A DNA stretch of 64,000 nucleotides from Janthinobacterium sp. CG3 (GTDB lineage Bacteria > Pseudomonadota > Gammaproteobacteria > Burkholderiales > Burkholderiaceae_D), in contig NZ_KB467824.1 in NCBI RefSeq assembly GCF_000344615.1, forward strand, positions 1,763,741 to 1,827,740, read 5' to 3'. Positions 7,940 through 18,530 of this stretch are shown here, one piece after another. The notes beneath the pieces are model-generated. The model was not told where the DNA came from. It ran no database searches and saw only the letters and a list, made by a program, of their open reading frames with translations. A program made the translations under genes and the position numbers. Numbering within the stretch: the first letter of the stretch is position 1; every line of letters begins with the position of its first letter.

Positions 7940-8626
7940 TTAAGAACGGTAGAGCCGGCTGTACTGCACTTCGTGCTGCATCGACAGCAGCGCCAGCCCG
8001 GGCGCCCAGTTGCACATGTCGTCGTCCGGCACCTCTTGCGCGTAGCGCGCCGCCGCCTCCAGCTCGGCGCGCAGCGACAGCAGCAGGCGCTGCCCCGCCA
8101 CCTGCCCCAGCGGCACCGATTTGACGCACACCAGCACCTGGTTTTCGGCCCAGGCGAACAGCATCGCCAGCAGCGCGGCGTCGTGCGGGATCGCCAGCGC
8201 CACCACCGCGCAGGCGTAGGCGGTCGGCAGCGCCACCTCGGGCTGGCCCTGCAGCGTCTCGATCAGCGCGCCGTCGGCCACGCCCAGCCCGGCCAGCAGC
8301 TTGGTCAGCGAATAGCCCATCTGGATGGTCTCGGCGCGGAACTCGGCGCTGTCGCGCGAGGCGACGAAGCGCTCGCTCCAGCGCTGCACCGCCGCCACGT
8401 CGCGCACCTGGAAGGCGCGCATCAGGCGCCAGCACACGGCCGCCTCCCACGGCGCCACCACCTCGTGCAGGTGCCGCACGATCCAGTCGCGCGCGCCGGC
8501 GGCGTCGCGCACCGCGCCGCGCTCGAGCGCCGCCTCCAGCCCCTGCGAATAGCTGTAGGCGCCGATCGGCAGCGCCGGGCTGGCGAACTGCAGCAGGTGC
8601 AGCAGCGCGGACGCCTGCATCGTCAT
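7940..8626 (-). CDS. ureF: urease accessory protein UreF
   Basis: A 228-residue, Ala/Leu-rich all-helical UreF. It starts MTMQASALLHLLQFASPALPI and contains the conserved GAYSYSQGLE motif. UreF bridges UreD and UreG in the activation complex. The ATG at 8626 overlaps the ureE stop (ATGA), which fixes the start and indicates translational coupling. Open frame continues further upstream through ureE but is a shadow. Confidence 0.95.
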   Translation of the reverse strand: MTMQASALLHLLQFASPALPIGAYSYSQGLEAALERGAVRDAAGARDWIVRHLHEVVAPWEAAVCWRLMRAFQVRDVAAVQRWSERFVASRDSAEFRAETIQMGYSLTKLLAGLGVADGALIETLQGQPEVALPTAYACAVVALAIPHDAALLAMLFAWAENQVLVCVKSVPLGQVAGQRLLLSLRAELEAAARYAQEVPDDDMCNWAPGLALLSMQHEVQYSRLYRS

Positions 8627-9141
8627 GCCGGGTCGTGCGGACGGTGGATTTTCTGCCGCAGCGGGATCGGCGCCAGCGGATTGTGGCCGCCGTGGCCGCC
8701 GTCGTCGGCGTGGCCGTGGCCGCCGCCGTAGGCGCCCGCCTCCGGCTCGAACGGCGCGCTTTCCTCGGTGACGCTGGCCCGCAGCCCCTCCAGCATTTCC
8801 TTGAGCACCGGGTCGCGGCGGATGCGCAGGAAGCCGTCGCCGACGTGCGCCTGGGTATGCCGGTTGCCAAGGTGGAAGGCGCAGCGCAGCAGCGTGTGCG
8901 CGTCGGCGCAGCGCACCAGGTAGGTCGGCTCCCTGGCCGCGACGATGCGCACCACCCGGCCCGATTCGCCGGTCAACAGGTCGCCGTCGCGCAGCACGGT
9001 GCCGCGCACGGTGAACACGGCGACCTCCTCGCCGCTCGACAGGGTGGCGCGCAGGCGGCATTTCTCGCGCAGCTCGTAGGGCAGCACCAGCTCCGCCTCG
9101 ACCGCCTCGGCGCCCGTGATTTTGCTATGCAGGGTCAGCAT
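8623..9141 (-). CDS. ureE: nickel metallochaperone UreE
   Basis: A 172-residue UreE. The C-terminal domain has the nickel-binding HLGNRHTQAHV segment (about residues 91-101), and the tail is His-rich (GGGHGHADDGGHGGHN, about 139-154), typical of proteobacterial UreE that stores several nickel ions. It hands nickel to UreG for insertion into UreC. It overlaps ureF by 4 bases and follows ureC by 12. Confidence 0.96.
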   Translation of the reverse strand: MLTLHSKITGAEAVEAELVLPYELREKCRLRATLSSGEEVAVFTVRGTVLRDGDLLTGESGRVVRIVAAREPTYLVRCADAHTLLRCAFHLGNRHTQAHVGDGFLRIRRDPVLKEMLEGLRASVTEESAPFEPEAGAYGGGHGHADDGGHGGHNPLAPIPLRQKIHRPHDPA

Positions 9142-9153
9142 CGAACACTCCTT

Positions 9154-10854
<1,701 letters not shown>

Positions 10855-10855
10855 G

Positions 10856-11233
10856 TTATCCCTTCCCCCGCGGCGCGGCGGCGTCCGCCGCCGCCGGCGC
10901 ACCGGCCGGCGCGCCCGGCGCCACGTCCGCCAGCTTGCCCATGACGGCGCCGTTGAAGCCGTACACCACGCGATCGCCGGCCAGCGCCACCAGTTCCACG
11001 GTGCGCTGCTGGCCCGGTTCGAAGCGCACGGCGGTGCCGGCGGCGATATTCAGGCGCATGCCGTAGGCGCGCCAGCGCTCGAACGACAGCGCCGGGTTGA
11101 CCTCGAAAAAATGGAAATGCGAGCCGACCTGGATCGGCCGGTCGCCGCGGTTGGCCACCACCACCGTGGCGGTTGGGCGGCCCGTGTTCAGGCTCAATTC
11201 GCCCTCTTCCAGCTTGTATTCACCGGGGATCAT
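10856..11233 (-). CDS. ureB: urease beta subunit
   Basis: A 125-residue protein beginning [19 protein letters not shown], with the conserved [14 protein letters not shown] motif. It is slightly longer than the usual 101-110 residues because of an Ala/Pro-rich tail (about 105-125) ending in PRGKG. Structural subunit of the (UreABC)3 urease. Ten bases separate it from ureA. Confidence 0.96.
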   Translation of the reverse strand: MIPGEYKLEEGELSLNTGRPTATVVVANRGDRPIQVGSHFHFFEVNPALSFERWRAYGMRLNIAAGTAVRFEPGQQRTVELVALAGDRVVYGFNGAVMGKLADVAPGAPAGAPAAADAAAPRGKG

Positions 11234-11243
11234 GACGCGCTCC

Positions 11244-11546
11244 TTAAGGAATCGGGTTGTGGACGGTAACTAGCTTGCTGCCGTCGGGGAAAGTGGCTTC
11301 GACCTGGATGTCCGGGATCATCTCGGCGATGCCGTCCATGACGTCGGCCCGGCTGAGGATCTTGGCGCCGTCCGACATCAGCTCGGCCACCGAACGGCCG
11401 TCGCGCGCGCCCTCCATGATGGCGGCGCTGATCAGGGCCACGGCTTCCGGGTAGTTCAGTTTCAGGCCGCGCGCCAGGCGCCGTTCGGCCACCAAGCCGG
11501 CCGTGAAAATGAGCAGCTTGTCTTTTTCTCTGGGGGTCAAATCCAT
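11244..11546 (-). CDS. ureA: urease gamma subunit
   Basis: A 100-residue protein, exactly the family length, starting [20 protein letters not shown] and ending TVHNPIP. It contains [21 protein letters not shown], the UreA core helix. It is a small structural subunit of urease, lying between ureD (25-base gap) and ureB. Confidence 0.97.
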   Translation of the reverse strand: MDLTPREKDKLLIFTAGLVAERRLARGLKLNYPEAVALISAAIMEGARDGRSVAELMSDGAKILSRADVMDGIAEMIPDIQVEATFPDGSKLVTVHNPIP

Positions 11547-11571
11547 CGTGTTTATCCTGTACGGCTAGGTT

Positions 11572-12432
11572 TCAAGTGTTCCAGATGCGCAGCGCCGGGG
11601 CCGCGCGCTCAAGCAAAAAGGGGCGCAGGCGCTGCCAAACGGCCAGCATCACGCGGCGCGCCTGCTCGCTGTCGTCGCCCAGATAGCGCGCCGACAGCAC
11701 GCCCTTCATCTGCGTTACGCCGAACTTGCCGGCGCCGTCCAGGCCGGCCTCGCGCAGGCTCGCCAGCGCCGCCGCCGGCAGCACTTTGCCGACCGCCAGC
11801 AAGGTGGCGCAGACGCTGTGGCCGTCCAGCCCGAGCGGGCTGCGCAGCATCTCGCCGCCGCCGGCCAGCGCGCCCTGCTCCCACCAGACCAGCTTGCCGT
11901 CGCGGTGGATTTGCGTGCGCTGCGCGATTTTCCCGCTATTGAAGGTTTCGCCCGAGGCGCGCCGGCCCAGGCACAGGATCTCGCAGCCGATGTAACTGGC
12001 GTCGGCTTCGAGTACCACGGTTTGCTCCAGCGCCACGCGGGCCTGGTCGAAGAAGATGCTCTCCTGCGGCAGCCACTCGACGCTGGCGCCGGCCTGCGCC
12101 TGCAAATACACCTGCTGGCGCGACACCTTGCCGTTGGCCTTGTACCACTTGGCGGCGCCGGGCGATGTCAGCAAGGCGTGCGCGGCCGGGCCGACCCGCG
12201 CGCTGATCGACAGCTGGTCGCCGCCGACCACGCCGCCGGGCGGATGCACGACAATCGCGTGGCACACCGCCCCGCCCTCCGGATACAGCGGCTTTTGCAC
12301 GCGCAAGGGGCCGGCGTGGCTGCGCTCGACCAGCCGGGTGGTGCCGGCGTCGTCGGCAAAGCCCAGCGTCAGGCGGGCGTGCCAGGCGCTGTCGTTCGTG
12401 CTCGGGTGGTCGGTGGTAGCGCTATCGGGCAT
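11572..12432 (-). CDS. ureD: urease accessory protein UreD
   Basis: A 286-residue UreD, first gene of the operon; it forms the scaffold on apo-urease for UreF and UreG. The family features HPPGGVVGGDQL and LTSPGAAKWYK are present. Two nearby ATGs are possible: 12432, about 10 bases from GGAAG, and 12441, which lies too close to it. I prefer 12432, which also gives a 24-base leader from the predicted sigma-54 start. Confidence 0.92.
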   Translation of the reverse strand: MPDSATTDHPSTNDSAWHARLTLGFADDAGTTRLVERSHAGPLRVQKPLYPEGGAVCHAIVVHPPGGVVGGDQLSISARVGPAAHALLTSPGAAKWYKANGKVSRQQVYLQAQAGASVEWLPQESIFFDQARVALEQTVVLEADASYIGCEILCLGRRASGETFNSGKIAQRTQIHRDGKLVWWEQGALAGGGEMLRSPLGLDGHSVCATLLAVGKVLPAAALASLREAGLDGAGKFGVTQMKGVLSARYLGDDSEQARRVMLAVWQRLRPFLLERAAPALRIWNT

Positions 12433-12467
12433 GGCTGGCATTCTTCCAAAGATTACCTGCCTACTAA

Positions 12468-12482
12468 GCATATTTTGTGCCA
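12468..12482 (-). promoter_or_regulatory. sigma-54 promoter of the urease operon
   Basis: On the minus strand the site reads TGGCACAAAATATGC: a perfect -24 TGGCAC and a -12 ATGC (consensus TTGC) with ten bases between GG and GC. The predicted start near 12456 leaves a short leader to ureD. The NtrC-like palindrome upstream supports it. Confidence 0.65.
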
Positions 12483-12541
12483 GCGCGAGGGCCAGGCAGG
12501 CACTGCGTCGGCCTGTCCAATCCGCACCAGGCTATGCATTT

Positions 12542-12558
12542 TGCACCGCCTTGGTGCG
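12542..12558. promoter_or_regulatory. NtrC-type binding site
   Basis: TGCACC-GCCTT-GGTGCG is a palindrome matching the NtrC pattern TGCAC(C/T)-N5-GGTGCA in all but the last base. It lies about 85-100 bases upstream of the predicted ureD start point. A weaker half-related site, GCACCAGGCTATGC, is at 12524-12537. Both fit a nitrogen-limitation enhancer. Confidence 0.6.
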
Positions 12559-12623
12559 TAGGCACGCCACGCCAGCTCAATCTCGCGCCAGCCACCGGCC
12601 GAAGCCAACCCCGCCGCCGCATA

Positions 12624-12660
12624 AAAAAATGCCCGGCATGGTGCATGCCGGGCATTTTTT
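12624..12660 (-). terminator. rho-independent terminator after pullulanase
   Basis: A 17-base inverted repeat (12624-12640 and 12644-12660) has a GC-rich core (GCCCGGCATG) flanked by A-run and T-run, so it can terminate in either direction. It lies 33 bases after the pulA stop and upstream of the urease regulatory region, separating the two units. Confidence 0.9.
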
Positions 12661-12692
12661 ACGCTACCCGCGCGGCTCGCCCGCGCTTGCCG

Positions 12693-15600
12693 CTAGTCGG
12701 CCATTGCGCGCGCCGCGGGCTCGACAAACACCACCGCCGTGCGCGCCGGGATGCTGAACGCCCCCGTCGCGGCGTCGAAGCGCGCTTCCCGCGCGCGCAC
12801 GTCGCCGTTGGCCCGATGCAAAGTCTGCAGCTTGAACGACCTGCCGCGCAACTCCGCGACCGTAAGCGACTTGGCCACCTTGTCGACGTTGATCAACAGC
12901 GCCACGCTCTTGTACCTGGCGCCGGGATAAGGACGCGGGTGCTGGCCGTCGACGGTCATGGCGATCACGCCGGGCACCTGCTGCGGGCCGACGTTGTGGA
13001 ACCTCAGGCGCTCGCTGACGTCCTGCGCGGTGCGCAGGCGGAACAGCGAGCTGTCGTTGCGGATCGCCAGCATCTCGGCAAAGTAGTCGCGCGCGCCGCG
13101 GATCGCCGTCGAATCGGGCTTGATCAGCGGATTGCGCAGGATAGGCGCCATCAGCGGCCAGTTCTCCTGGTTGCGCTCGGCCATCGGCAAGCCAACGCCG
13201 AAGTTGTTGCTCTGATAGCTGTAGTCGAGCAGGTTGAACCAGTCGCCGGCGTTGTAACTGTCGCGGTCCAGCGATTTCGAGCGCAGCAACTCCTGCCCGG
13301 CGTGGATGAATGGAATGCCCTGCGACAGCACGGTGATGGCCGTGCCGAGGTTGTGCACCCGCACCCGGTCGGCCGGGCTGGTCGACACCGGCAGCTTGAA
13401 GGCGTTCAGGTCGAACAGGGTCTGGTTGTCGTGCGCCTCGACATAATTGACGCTTTCGGCCGGATCGGCGGTGAAGCCGGCCTGCTGGCCGGCGTAGTCG
13501 ATCTGCGAGTTCTTGCGCAGGACGCCGTTGCGGTCGGTGAACTGGTAGTCGCGCAAGGTGCCCGACAAGCCGACCTTGACCAGGTCGCCCAGCCGCAGCA
13601 GATCGTCCAGGGTTTGCGTCGACAGCGCGTTGGGGTCGTAATAGGCGCCATTGATGAAGCCCTGCTGGCTGATCAGCGCGTTGCCGCCGTCGCAGCAACC
13701 GCCGCCGCGCACCGCGTCGCGCAGGCGGTCGTTGAACGAGCCGATGCCGCTGCCGAACATATTCGCCTGGCGCGCGATCACAAAGCGGGCGTCGTTGGCG
13801 ACGCTGCCGAAATTCCACGCCTCGCCATAGTAGTAAAGTTCGCGGCCGGCGGCGCGGTTGACGGTGTCGCGCAGGCGGGTCATCAGCGCCAGCGGGGCAA
13901 AGCCCATCAGGTCGAAGCGGAAGCTGTCCACCTTGTACTGGCGCGCCCAGGTCGCCACCGAGTCGATCATCAGCTTGGCCATCATGGCGTTTTCGGCGGC
14001 GGTGTCGGAGCAGCAGGAGTCGGTGGTGATGGCGCCGCTGGCGTTGAGCCGGTAATAATAGGTCGGCACGATCTTGTCGAGCACCGACAACGGCCCCTGG
14101 CGCGCGTCGCTGGTATGGTTGTAGACCACGTCCATCGCCACGCGCAGGCCCTGGCCGTGCAGCGCCTGGACCATCTGGCGGAATTCGCGCACGCGCACCG
14201 CGCCGTCGTTGGCGTCGCTGGCGAAGGCGCCGTCCGGCGCCGTGTAGTGGACCGGATCGTAGCCCCAGTTGAAGCAGTCGCCCTGCGCGCCCGCCGCGAC
14301 GGCGGCCTGCTGCGCGCTCGAATCGGGCGCCGCCCGCGGCACCTTCGGCGTGCCGCAGCCGCTTTCGGCCACGCTGGCGATGTCAAAACTGGGCAGCAGG
14401 TGGATGTGCGTCAGGCCCGCGCGCTGCAAGCCCGACAGATGGCGCATGCCGTTCGAGCCGGCGTCGGTGAAGGCCAGGAACTTGCCGCGGTGCGCGCCAG
14501 GGACGGTGGCGTCGCTGGCGCTGAAGTCGCGCACGTGCAGCTCGTACAAGGCGATATCGCTGGGGTGCGCCAGCGGCGGAATCGACTGGCGGTCCCAGCC
14601 GTGCGGCTTCAGCGCTTCGCTGTCGAGATCGGCGACGAAGCTGCGCCGCCCGTTCGCGCTCAGGCTCAGCGAATACGGGTCGGTGACGACGTTGCTGACC
14701 AGCGCGTTGTCGGCCCAGCGCGACAGTACCTTCACCGTATAGGTGTAGTAGTAGCGGTTGACCCAGCCGGCGTCGCGCGCGGTGTACTGCCAGACGCCGC
14801 TGGCCGCCGCCCTGGTCATGGCCACGTGGACGCTGCTGGCGCCGTCGGCGTCGGGATACAGGTCGAGCGCCACCGACTTGGCCGTTGGCGCCCAGACGCG
14901 GAAGGTCGGCGCCCCGCCCGCCCCGATGGTGACGCCGAGCTTGCTATCGGCGGCCGCCGCCGCGTAGAGCGAATCGAGCATGCCGGCCGATTGCAGCGAC
15001 GTCAGTTGCAGCAGCTTGCCCGCCGCGTCGTATTGCGCCAGCGCGAACTGGCCGCTGATTTTGGCGGCGACGGCCGCCGCGTCGGGCGCCGACAAGGCCA
15101 GCGCCGTGGCGCCGGCGAGGTGCGGATACTGCGCCTTCAGCGCCGGCGGCAGCGCGCCCGCCACGGCCAGGTCGATGCTGGCGCTGGCGCCGGTGACGCC
15201 GTCGCCGTCCGCGCCGAGTCCACCGTCGGCGGCGTAAAACAAGGTGTACTTGCCGCTGGCCGGCACGCCGGGCCAGGCGATGGTCGCGGCGTTCAGCCAG
15301 TGCGCCGAGGCGTTGCCAAGGTTGCCCACGCTGACGGCGGGCGCCGCGTCGTAGACCTTGCAGTCGCCTTCGAGCAGCCAGATTTGCTGGCCCGCGCTGG
15401 CGACGTTGGCGGCGAACGCGGCCGACTGGTCGGCGCCGCAGTTCTTATTGCCGGCGCCGTCGGTGACGACGAAGGACATCGCGCTGCGGTCCAGGTTGAC
15501 CGGAATGTCGACGAAACCACCGAACGCGTCGGCGCCGGCGAACATGAAGCGGTCGCTGATCCAGGTCGAACTGGGCACTTGCGGGCCTTCCCACGCGTAC

Positions 15601-15821
15601 ACGCCCCACCGGGCGGCATCGCCCTGGGCGCGGTGGTAGTGGACGCGTATCGTCGCGGCCGCCTGCGCGGCGGCCCGCGGCGCAGCGACGCTGCTGGCGT
15701 GGTACTGCGGCGCCGGCACCGCGCCGGCGCCGTCGCCGCCGCCGCATCCGGCCAACAGCGCCAGTCCGGCCGCGGCCGTTGCCGCGCCCAGGTGTGAAAT
15801 AAAACTACGAATCAATTGCAT
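12693..15821 (-). CDS. pulA: lipoprotein type-I pullulanase
   Basis: A 1042-residue alpha-1,6-glucan debranching enzyme. The N-terminus is a lipoprotein signal with lipobox LLAGC (Cys about 25), so it is membrane-anchored or surface-exposed. A pullulanase-associated carbohydrate-binding region (HYHRAQGDAARWGVYAWEG) follows, then N-terminal beta-sandwich modules and the GH13 barrel. Conserved regions: MDVVYNHTS, the nucleophile in FRFDLMGF (Asp about 637), the acid in YYYGEAWNFG (Glu about 666), and EAHDNQT (Asp about 798). The ATG at 15821 has AAGGAGA 6 bases upstream; an in-frame start at 15839 would disrupt the signal peptide. It stands alone with its own terminator. Confidence 0.93.
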   Translation of the reverse strand: MQLIRSFISHLGAATAAAGLALLAGCGGGDGAGAVPAPQYHASSVAAPRAAAQAAATIRVHYHRAQGDAARWGVYAWEGPQVPSSTWISDRFMFAGADAFGGFVDIPVNLDRSAMSFVVTDGAGNKNCGADQSAAFAANVASAGQQIWLLEGDCKVYDAAPAVSVGNLGNASAHWLNAATIAWPGVPASGKYTLFYAADGGLGADGDGVTGASASIDLAVAGALPPALKAQYPHLAGATALALSAPDAAAVAAKISGQFALAQYDAAGKLLQLTSLQSAGMLDSLYAAAAADSKLGVTIGAGGAPTFRVWAPTAKSVALDLYPDADGASSVHVAMTRAAASGVWQYTARDAGWVNRYYYTYTVKVLSRWADNALVSNVVTDPYSLSLSANGRRSFVADLDSEALKPHGWDRQSIPPLAHPSDIALYELHVRDFSASDATVPGAHRGKFLAFTDAGSNGMRHLSGLQRAGLTHIHLLPSFDIASVAESGCGTPKVPRAAPDSSAQQAAVAAGAQGDCFNWGYDPVHYTAPDGAFASDANDGAVRVREFRQMVQALHGQGLRVAMDVVYNHTSDARQGPLSVLDKIVPTYYYRLNASGAITTDSCCSDTAAENAMMAKLMIDSVATWARQYKVDSFRFDLMGFAPLALMTRLRDTVNRAAGRELYYYGEAWNFGSVANDARFVIARQANMFGSGIGSFNDRLRDAVRGGGCCDGGNALISQQGFINGAYYDPNALSTQTLDDLLRLGDLVKVGLSGTLRDYQFTDRNGVLRKNSQIDYAGQQAGFTADPAESVNYVEAHDNQTLFDLNAFKLPVSTSPADRVRVHNLGTAITVLSQGIPFIHAGQELLRSKSLDRDSYNAGDWFNLLDYSYQSNNFGVGLPMAERNQENWPLMAPILRNPLIKPDSTAIRGARDYFAEMLAIRNDSSLFRLRTAQDVSERLRFHNVGPQQVPGVIAMTVDGQHPRPYPGARYKSVALLINVDKVAKSLTVAELRGRSFKLQTLHRANGDVRAREARFDAATGAFSIPARTAVVFVEPAARAMAD

Positions 15822-15923
15822 GCTTGTCTCCTTGAGCATGGGGTAAACCCATTGCGCGCCCGCGTTCTTGTGTCACACTTGGCGGATTCACGCGACAGGA
15901 TGATAATGATTGATACCCTTCGA

Positions 15924-15940
15924 TTGTAATTTTACTACAC
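15924..15940. promoter_or_regulatory. LacI-type palindrome upstream of pulA
   Basis: TGTAAT-TTT-ACTACA (15925-15939), an odd-centred palindrome with one mismatch, lies about 105 bases before the pulA start. Its shape suits a LacI-family operator of the kind that controls maltodextrin genes in Proteobacteria. No such regulator is in the window, so this is tentative. Confidence 0.35.
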
Positions 15941-16143
15941 AAATGTTTTTGAAAAAACATTGTTGAGGAGATATGGCGGAAATGCTGGGGGGGGGAATAC
16001 GCGTAGCGATGTTGAACTCATCAAAACCAAGGGCGCAACCCTCCGGGGCGGACCTGAAGGTCCGGCCCCGGCCCGTGCCTCGGATGGATGTTTAGCGTTA
16101 CCGGCGCGCCAACTTGACGCCATTAGCCGGCGATGGGCGCTTC
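15941..16143. other. non-coding stretch with one strong hairpin
   Basis: No gene is seen here. The half near pulA is AT-rich. At 16043-16071 there is a strong stem (CCGGGG-CGGACCT paired with AGGTCC-GGCCCCGG, one bulge) without a T-run. It lies just past the stop of the cyclic-nucleotide-binding gene and could act as a factor-dependent terminator or message-stabilising stem. Confidence 0.35.
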
Positions 16144-16593
16144 TTAGTTGCCGAGCAGGTCGGCCATGATGCCGGAGGCGCGGCGCAGCCGGCGCGACAT
16201 CAGGCGCGCCAGGCACAGCATGAAACTGTAAGCCACCGCCGCGTGCTCGTTCGACAGCTTTTTCAGGTTTTCACTGGTCAGCGTCAGGTAATCGCAGCCG
16301 CTTTCGGCGACGCAGGTGGCCGAACGCGGTTCCTGGTCGATCAGCGCCATTTCGCCGACGATGCGCCCGCGCCCTTCGTGCGCCAGCATCTGGTCGCCGT
16401 GCTCGCCGCCCTTCAGGATGGCGATGCGCCCTTCGATCAGGACCAGCATGTAGTCGCCGGCGTCGCCCTCGCGGAAGATCACCTCGCCCTTGGCCACCTG
16501 CTCCAGGTTCAAATAGCGCGCAATCGTTTCCAGGTCGGCGTAGGGGAAGTCCTGGAACAGGTCGAGTTCGTTAAGGATGTCGGCAATCTTCAT
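16144..16593 (-). CDS. cyclic-nucleotide-binding domain protein
   Basis: A 149-residue protein that is almost entirely one cNMP-binding beta-roll (about residues 10-125), with the hinge sequence VIFREGDAGDYMLVLIEGRIAIL and the phosphate-binding-cassette region GRIVGEMALIDQEPRSAT. In CRP the cassette is GELALIYGTPRAAT, so the key Glu and Arg are kept. There is no helix-turn-helix, so it is not a CRP-type transcription factor. It probably reports cAMP or c-di-GMP through protein contacts, and lies near two signalling genes. Function is otherwise unknown. Confidence 0.8.
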   Translation of the reverse strand: MKIADILNELDLFQDFPYADLETIARYLNLEQVAKGEVIFREGDAGDYMLVLIEGRIAILKGGEHGDQMLAHEGRGRIVGEMALIDQEPRSATCVAESGCDYLTLTSENLKKLSNEHAAVAYSFMLCLARLMSRRLRRASGIMADLLGN

Positions 16594-16730
16594 ACTAGGG
16601 CTCCGTGCGTGGGTGGACAGCCGGCCGGCGCTGCGCCGGCGGCCTTGGTGAATTCAGGCATTATCAAACAGGCCATGGTTAAATAGCATACACCAGAGCG
16701 CGCCGGCGGCCCCGCAATTTCCGTGCGCAA

Positions 16731-18485
16731 TCAAATCGCGCTCAGGTTTTTCTTCTCGCCCAGCAAGACCGTAAACGCCTCGGCGTCGATCGGCCGGCTG
16801 AAGAAGTAGCCCTGCATCTCGTCGCAGCCGTGCTCGCGCAAGAACGCCACCTGCTCGCGCGTCTCGACGCCCTCGGCGATGACGCGCATGTTCAGGTTGT
16901 GCGCCAGCGAGATCACCGACAGCGCGATGGCGGCGTCGTTGGTGCTGGTGGCAACGTCGTCGACGAAGGATTTGTCGATCTTCAGCACGTCGATCGGAAA
17001 GCGCTTCAGGTAGCCCAGGCTGGAATAGCCGGTGCCGAAGTCGTCGAGCGAAATGCCGACGCCGATGTCCTTGAGCCGCTTGAGCGCGGCGACCGCCTTG
17101 TCCGGGTCGCCCATGACGGTGCTTTCGGTGATTTCGATGCCCAGGCAGACCGCCTTGATGCGGTACTTGCGCAGCGTCGCCTCGACGAATTCGACGGTGC
17201 GGTCCTGGGCGAACTGGTTGCCCGACAGGTTGACCGCGACCTTGATCGCGCCCAGCCCGGCGCCCTGCCAGCGTTGGATCTGCGCGCACACGGTGTCCAG
17301 CACCCACTCGCCGATGGCGGTGATCAGGCCGTATTCCTCGGCCAGCGGGATGAACAGGCTGGGCGCGACCGTGCCCAGGGTCGGGTTGTGCCAGCGCAGC
17401 AGCGCCTCGGCGCCCAGCATGGCGCCGCTGCGCAGGCACATCTGCGGCTGGTAGTGGACCGCGAACTCGCCGCGGACGATGGCGCCGCGCAGCTGGTTTT
17501 GGACCGCCAGGCGGGCGCGCACGTCGACGTCCATGCGCTCGGTGAAGAAGGCGTAGTTGTCGCGCCCGGTCTCCTTGGCGCGGAACAGCGCCGTGTCGGC
17601 GTTGCGCACCAGTTCGTCGAAGCTGTCGCCGTCGCTCGGGTAGACGGCGATGCCGATGCTGGTGGTCAAGGTCAGGTGGCCGCCGTCCACGCGCAGGTCG
17701 TCGCGCAGCCCGAGCAGGATGGTTTGCACCGTCGCCAGCGTCGCCCCCAGCGCGGCGTCGTCCCCGAGGATGATCTGGAACTCGTCGCCGCCCTGGCGCG
17801 AGGCCGTGTCGCCCTCGCGCAGGCAGCCGCCCAGGAAGCTCGCCACCGCCTGCAGCGCCTTGTCGCCGACCGGCGGGCCGAACGAGTCGTTGATGTTCTT
17901 GAAGCGGTCCAGGTCGAGGCACATGACGACCACGCGCTGGCCGTCGCGCCCGGCCAGCGCGCGCGCCAGCTCGAAGCGCTCGCGCGCCAGCACCCGGTTG
18001 GGCAGCCCGGTCAGGGCGTCGTGGTGCGACAGGAAGGCGATCAGGTGCTGCTCGGCCTTGCGCTCGCTGATGTCGAGGAACACGCCGACGTAGTTGATCA
18101 CCGCGCCGTCCGGCCCGTGCACCGTCGACACGCTCAGCAGGCCCGGATAGGTGTCGCCGCTCTTGCGCCGGCTCAGCACCTCGCCCGACCAGTGGCCGCT
18201 CTCGCGCAGCACCTGCGCCATCGCCGTCAGCAGCGCCTGGTCGGCCGGCGTGGCGGCCAGGCGCACCACGTGCCAGCCCGCCACCTCCTGCGGCGCGTAG
18301 CCGGTGATGCGGCTGAAGGCCGGGTTGGTGGTGACGATGTAGCCGTCGGCGTCGGTGATCATGATGGCGTCCAGCGTGGCCTCGAAGACCTGCCCGGACA
18401 GGCGCAGGAATTCCTCGTTGGCGCGGCGCACCCGCACCTCGTCCTCGAGCGTGCGGGCGAGTTGTTCGAGTTCGGCGGTGCGCAA
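16731..18485 (-). CDS. PAS-GGDEF-EAL c-di-GMP protein (3' part of a split gene)
   Basis: This frame encodes a PAS domain (about 25-145), a GGDEF domain with an intact RQGGDEF active site, and an EAL domain with AEALLRW, the metal-binding ESTVMG and DDFGTGYSS. It could both make and degrade c-di-GMP. It has no good start: the only initiator near its front is a TTG at 18485 without a ribosome site. It is in frame with the receiver ORF upstream, divided from it only by a TAG at 18531-18533. The sequence between (QALAAERANLERRVNLR) is a normal coiled linker. It is therefore best read as the C-terminal part of one REC-PAS-GGDEF-EAL protein of about 734 residues, now broken or read through. Confidence 0.75.
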   Translation of the reverse strand: MRTAELEQLARTLEDEVRVRRANEEFLRLSGQVFEATLDAIMITDADGYIVTTNPAFSRITGYAPQEVAGWHVVRLAATPADQALLTAMAQVLRESGHWSGEVLSRRKSGDTYPGLLSVSTVHGPDGAVINYVGVFLDISERKAEQHLIAFLSHHDALTGLPNRVLARERFELARALAGRDGQRVVVMCLDLDRFKNINDSFGPPVGDKALQAVASFLGGCLREGDTASRQGGDEFQIILGDDAALGATLATVQTILLGLRDDLRVDGGHLTLTTSIGIAVYPSDGDSFDELVRNADTALFRAKETGRDNYAFFTERMDVDVRARLAVQNQLRGAIVRGEFAVHYQPQMCLRSGAMLGAEALLRWHNPTLGTVAPSLFIPLAEEYGLITAIGEWVLDTVCAQIQRWQGAGLGAIKVAVNLSGNQFAQDRTVEFVEATLRKYRIKAVCLGIEITESTVMGDPDKAVAALKRLKDIGVGISLDDFGTGYSSLGYLKRFPIDVLKIDKSFVDDVATSTNDAAIALSVISLAHNLNMRVIAEGVETREQVAFLREHGCDEMQGYFFSRPIDAEAFTVLLGEKKNLSAI

Positions 18486-18530
18486 GTTGACGCGCCGCTC
18501 CAGGTTGGCCCGCTCGGCCGCCAGCGCCTG

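Noticed and set aside
12477-15797. 1106-codon plus-strand frame opposite the pullulanase
   Set aside because: GC-rich shadow frame with Arg/Gln/Ala-rich nonsense; the minus strand has complete GH13 motifs.
15897-15917. GATAATGATTGATAC as a Fur box
   Set aside because: Only the first half matches the consensus, and the neighbouring genes have no iron role.
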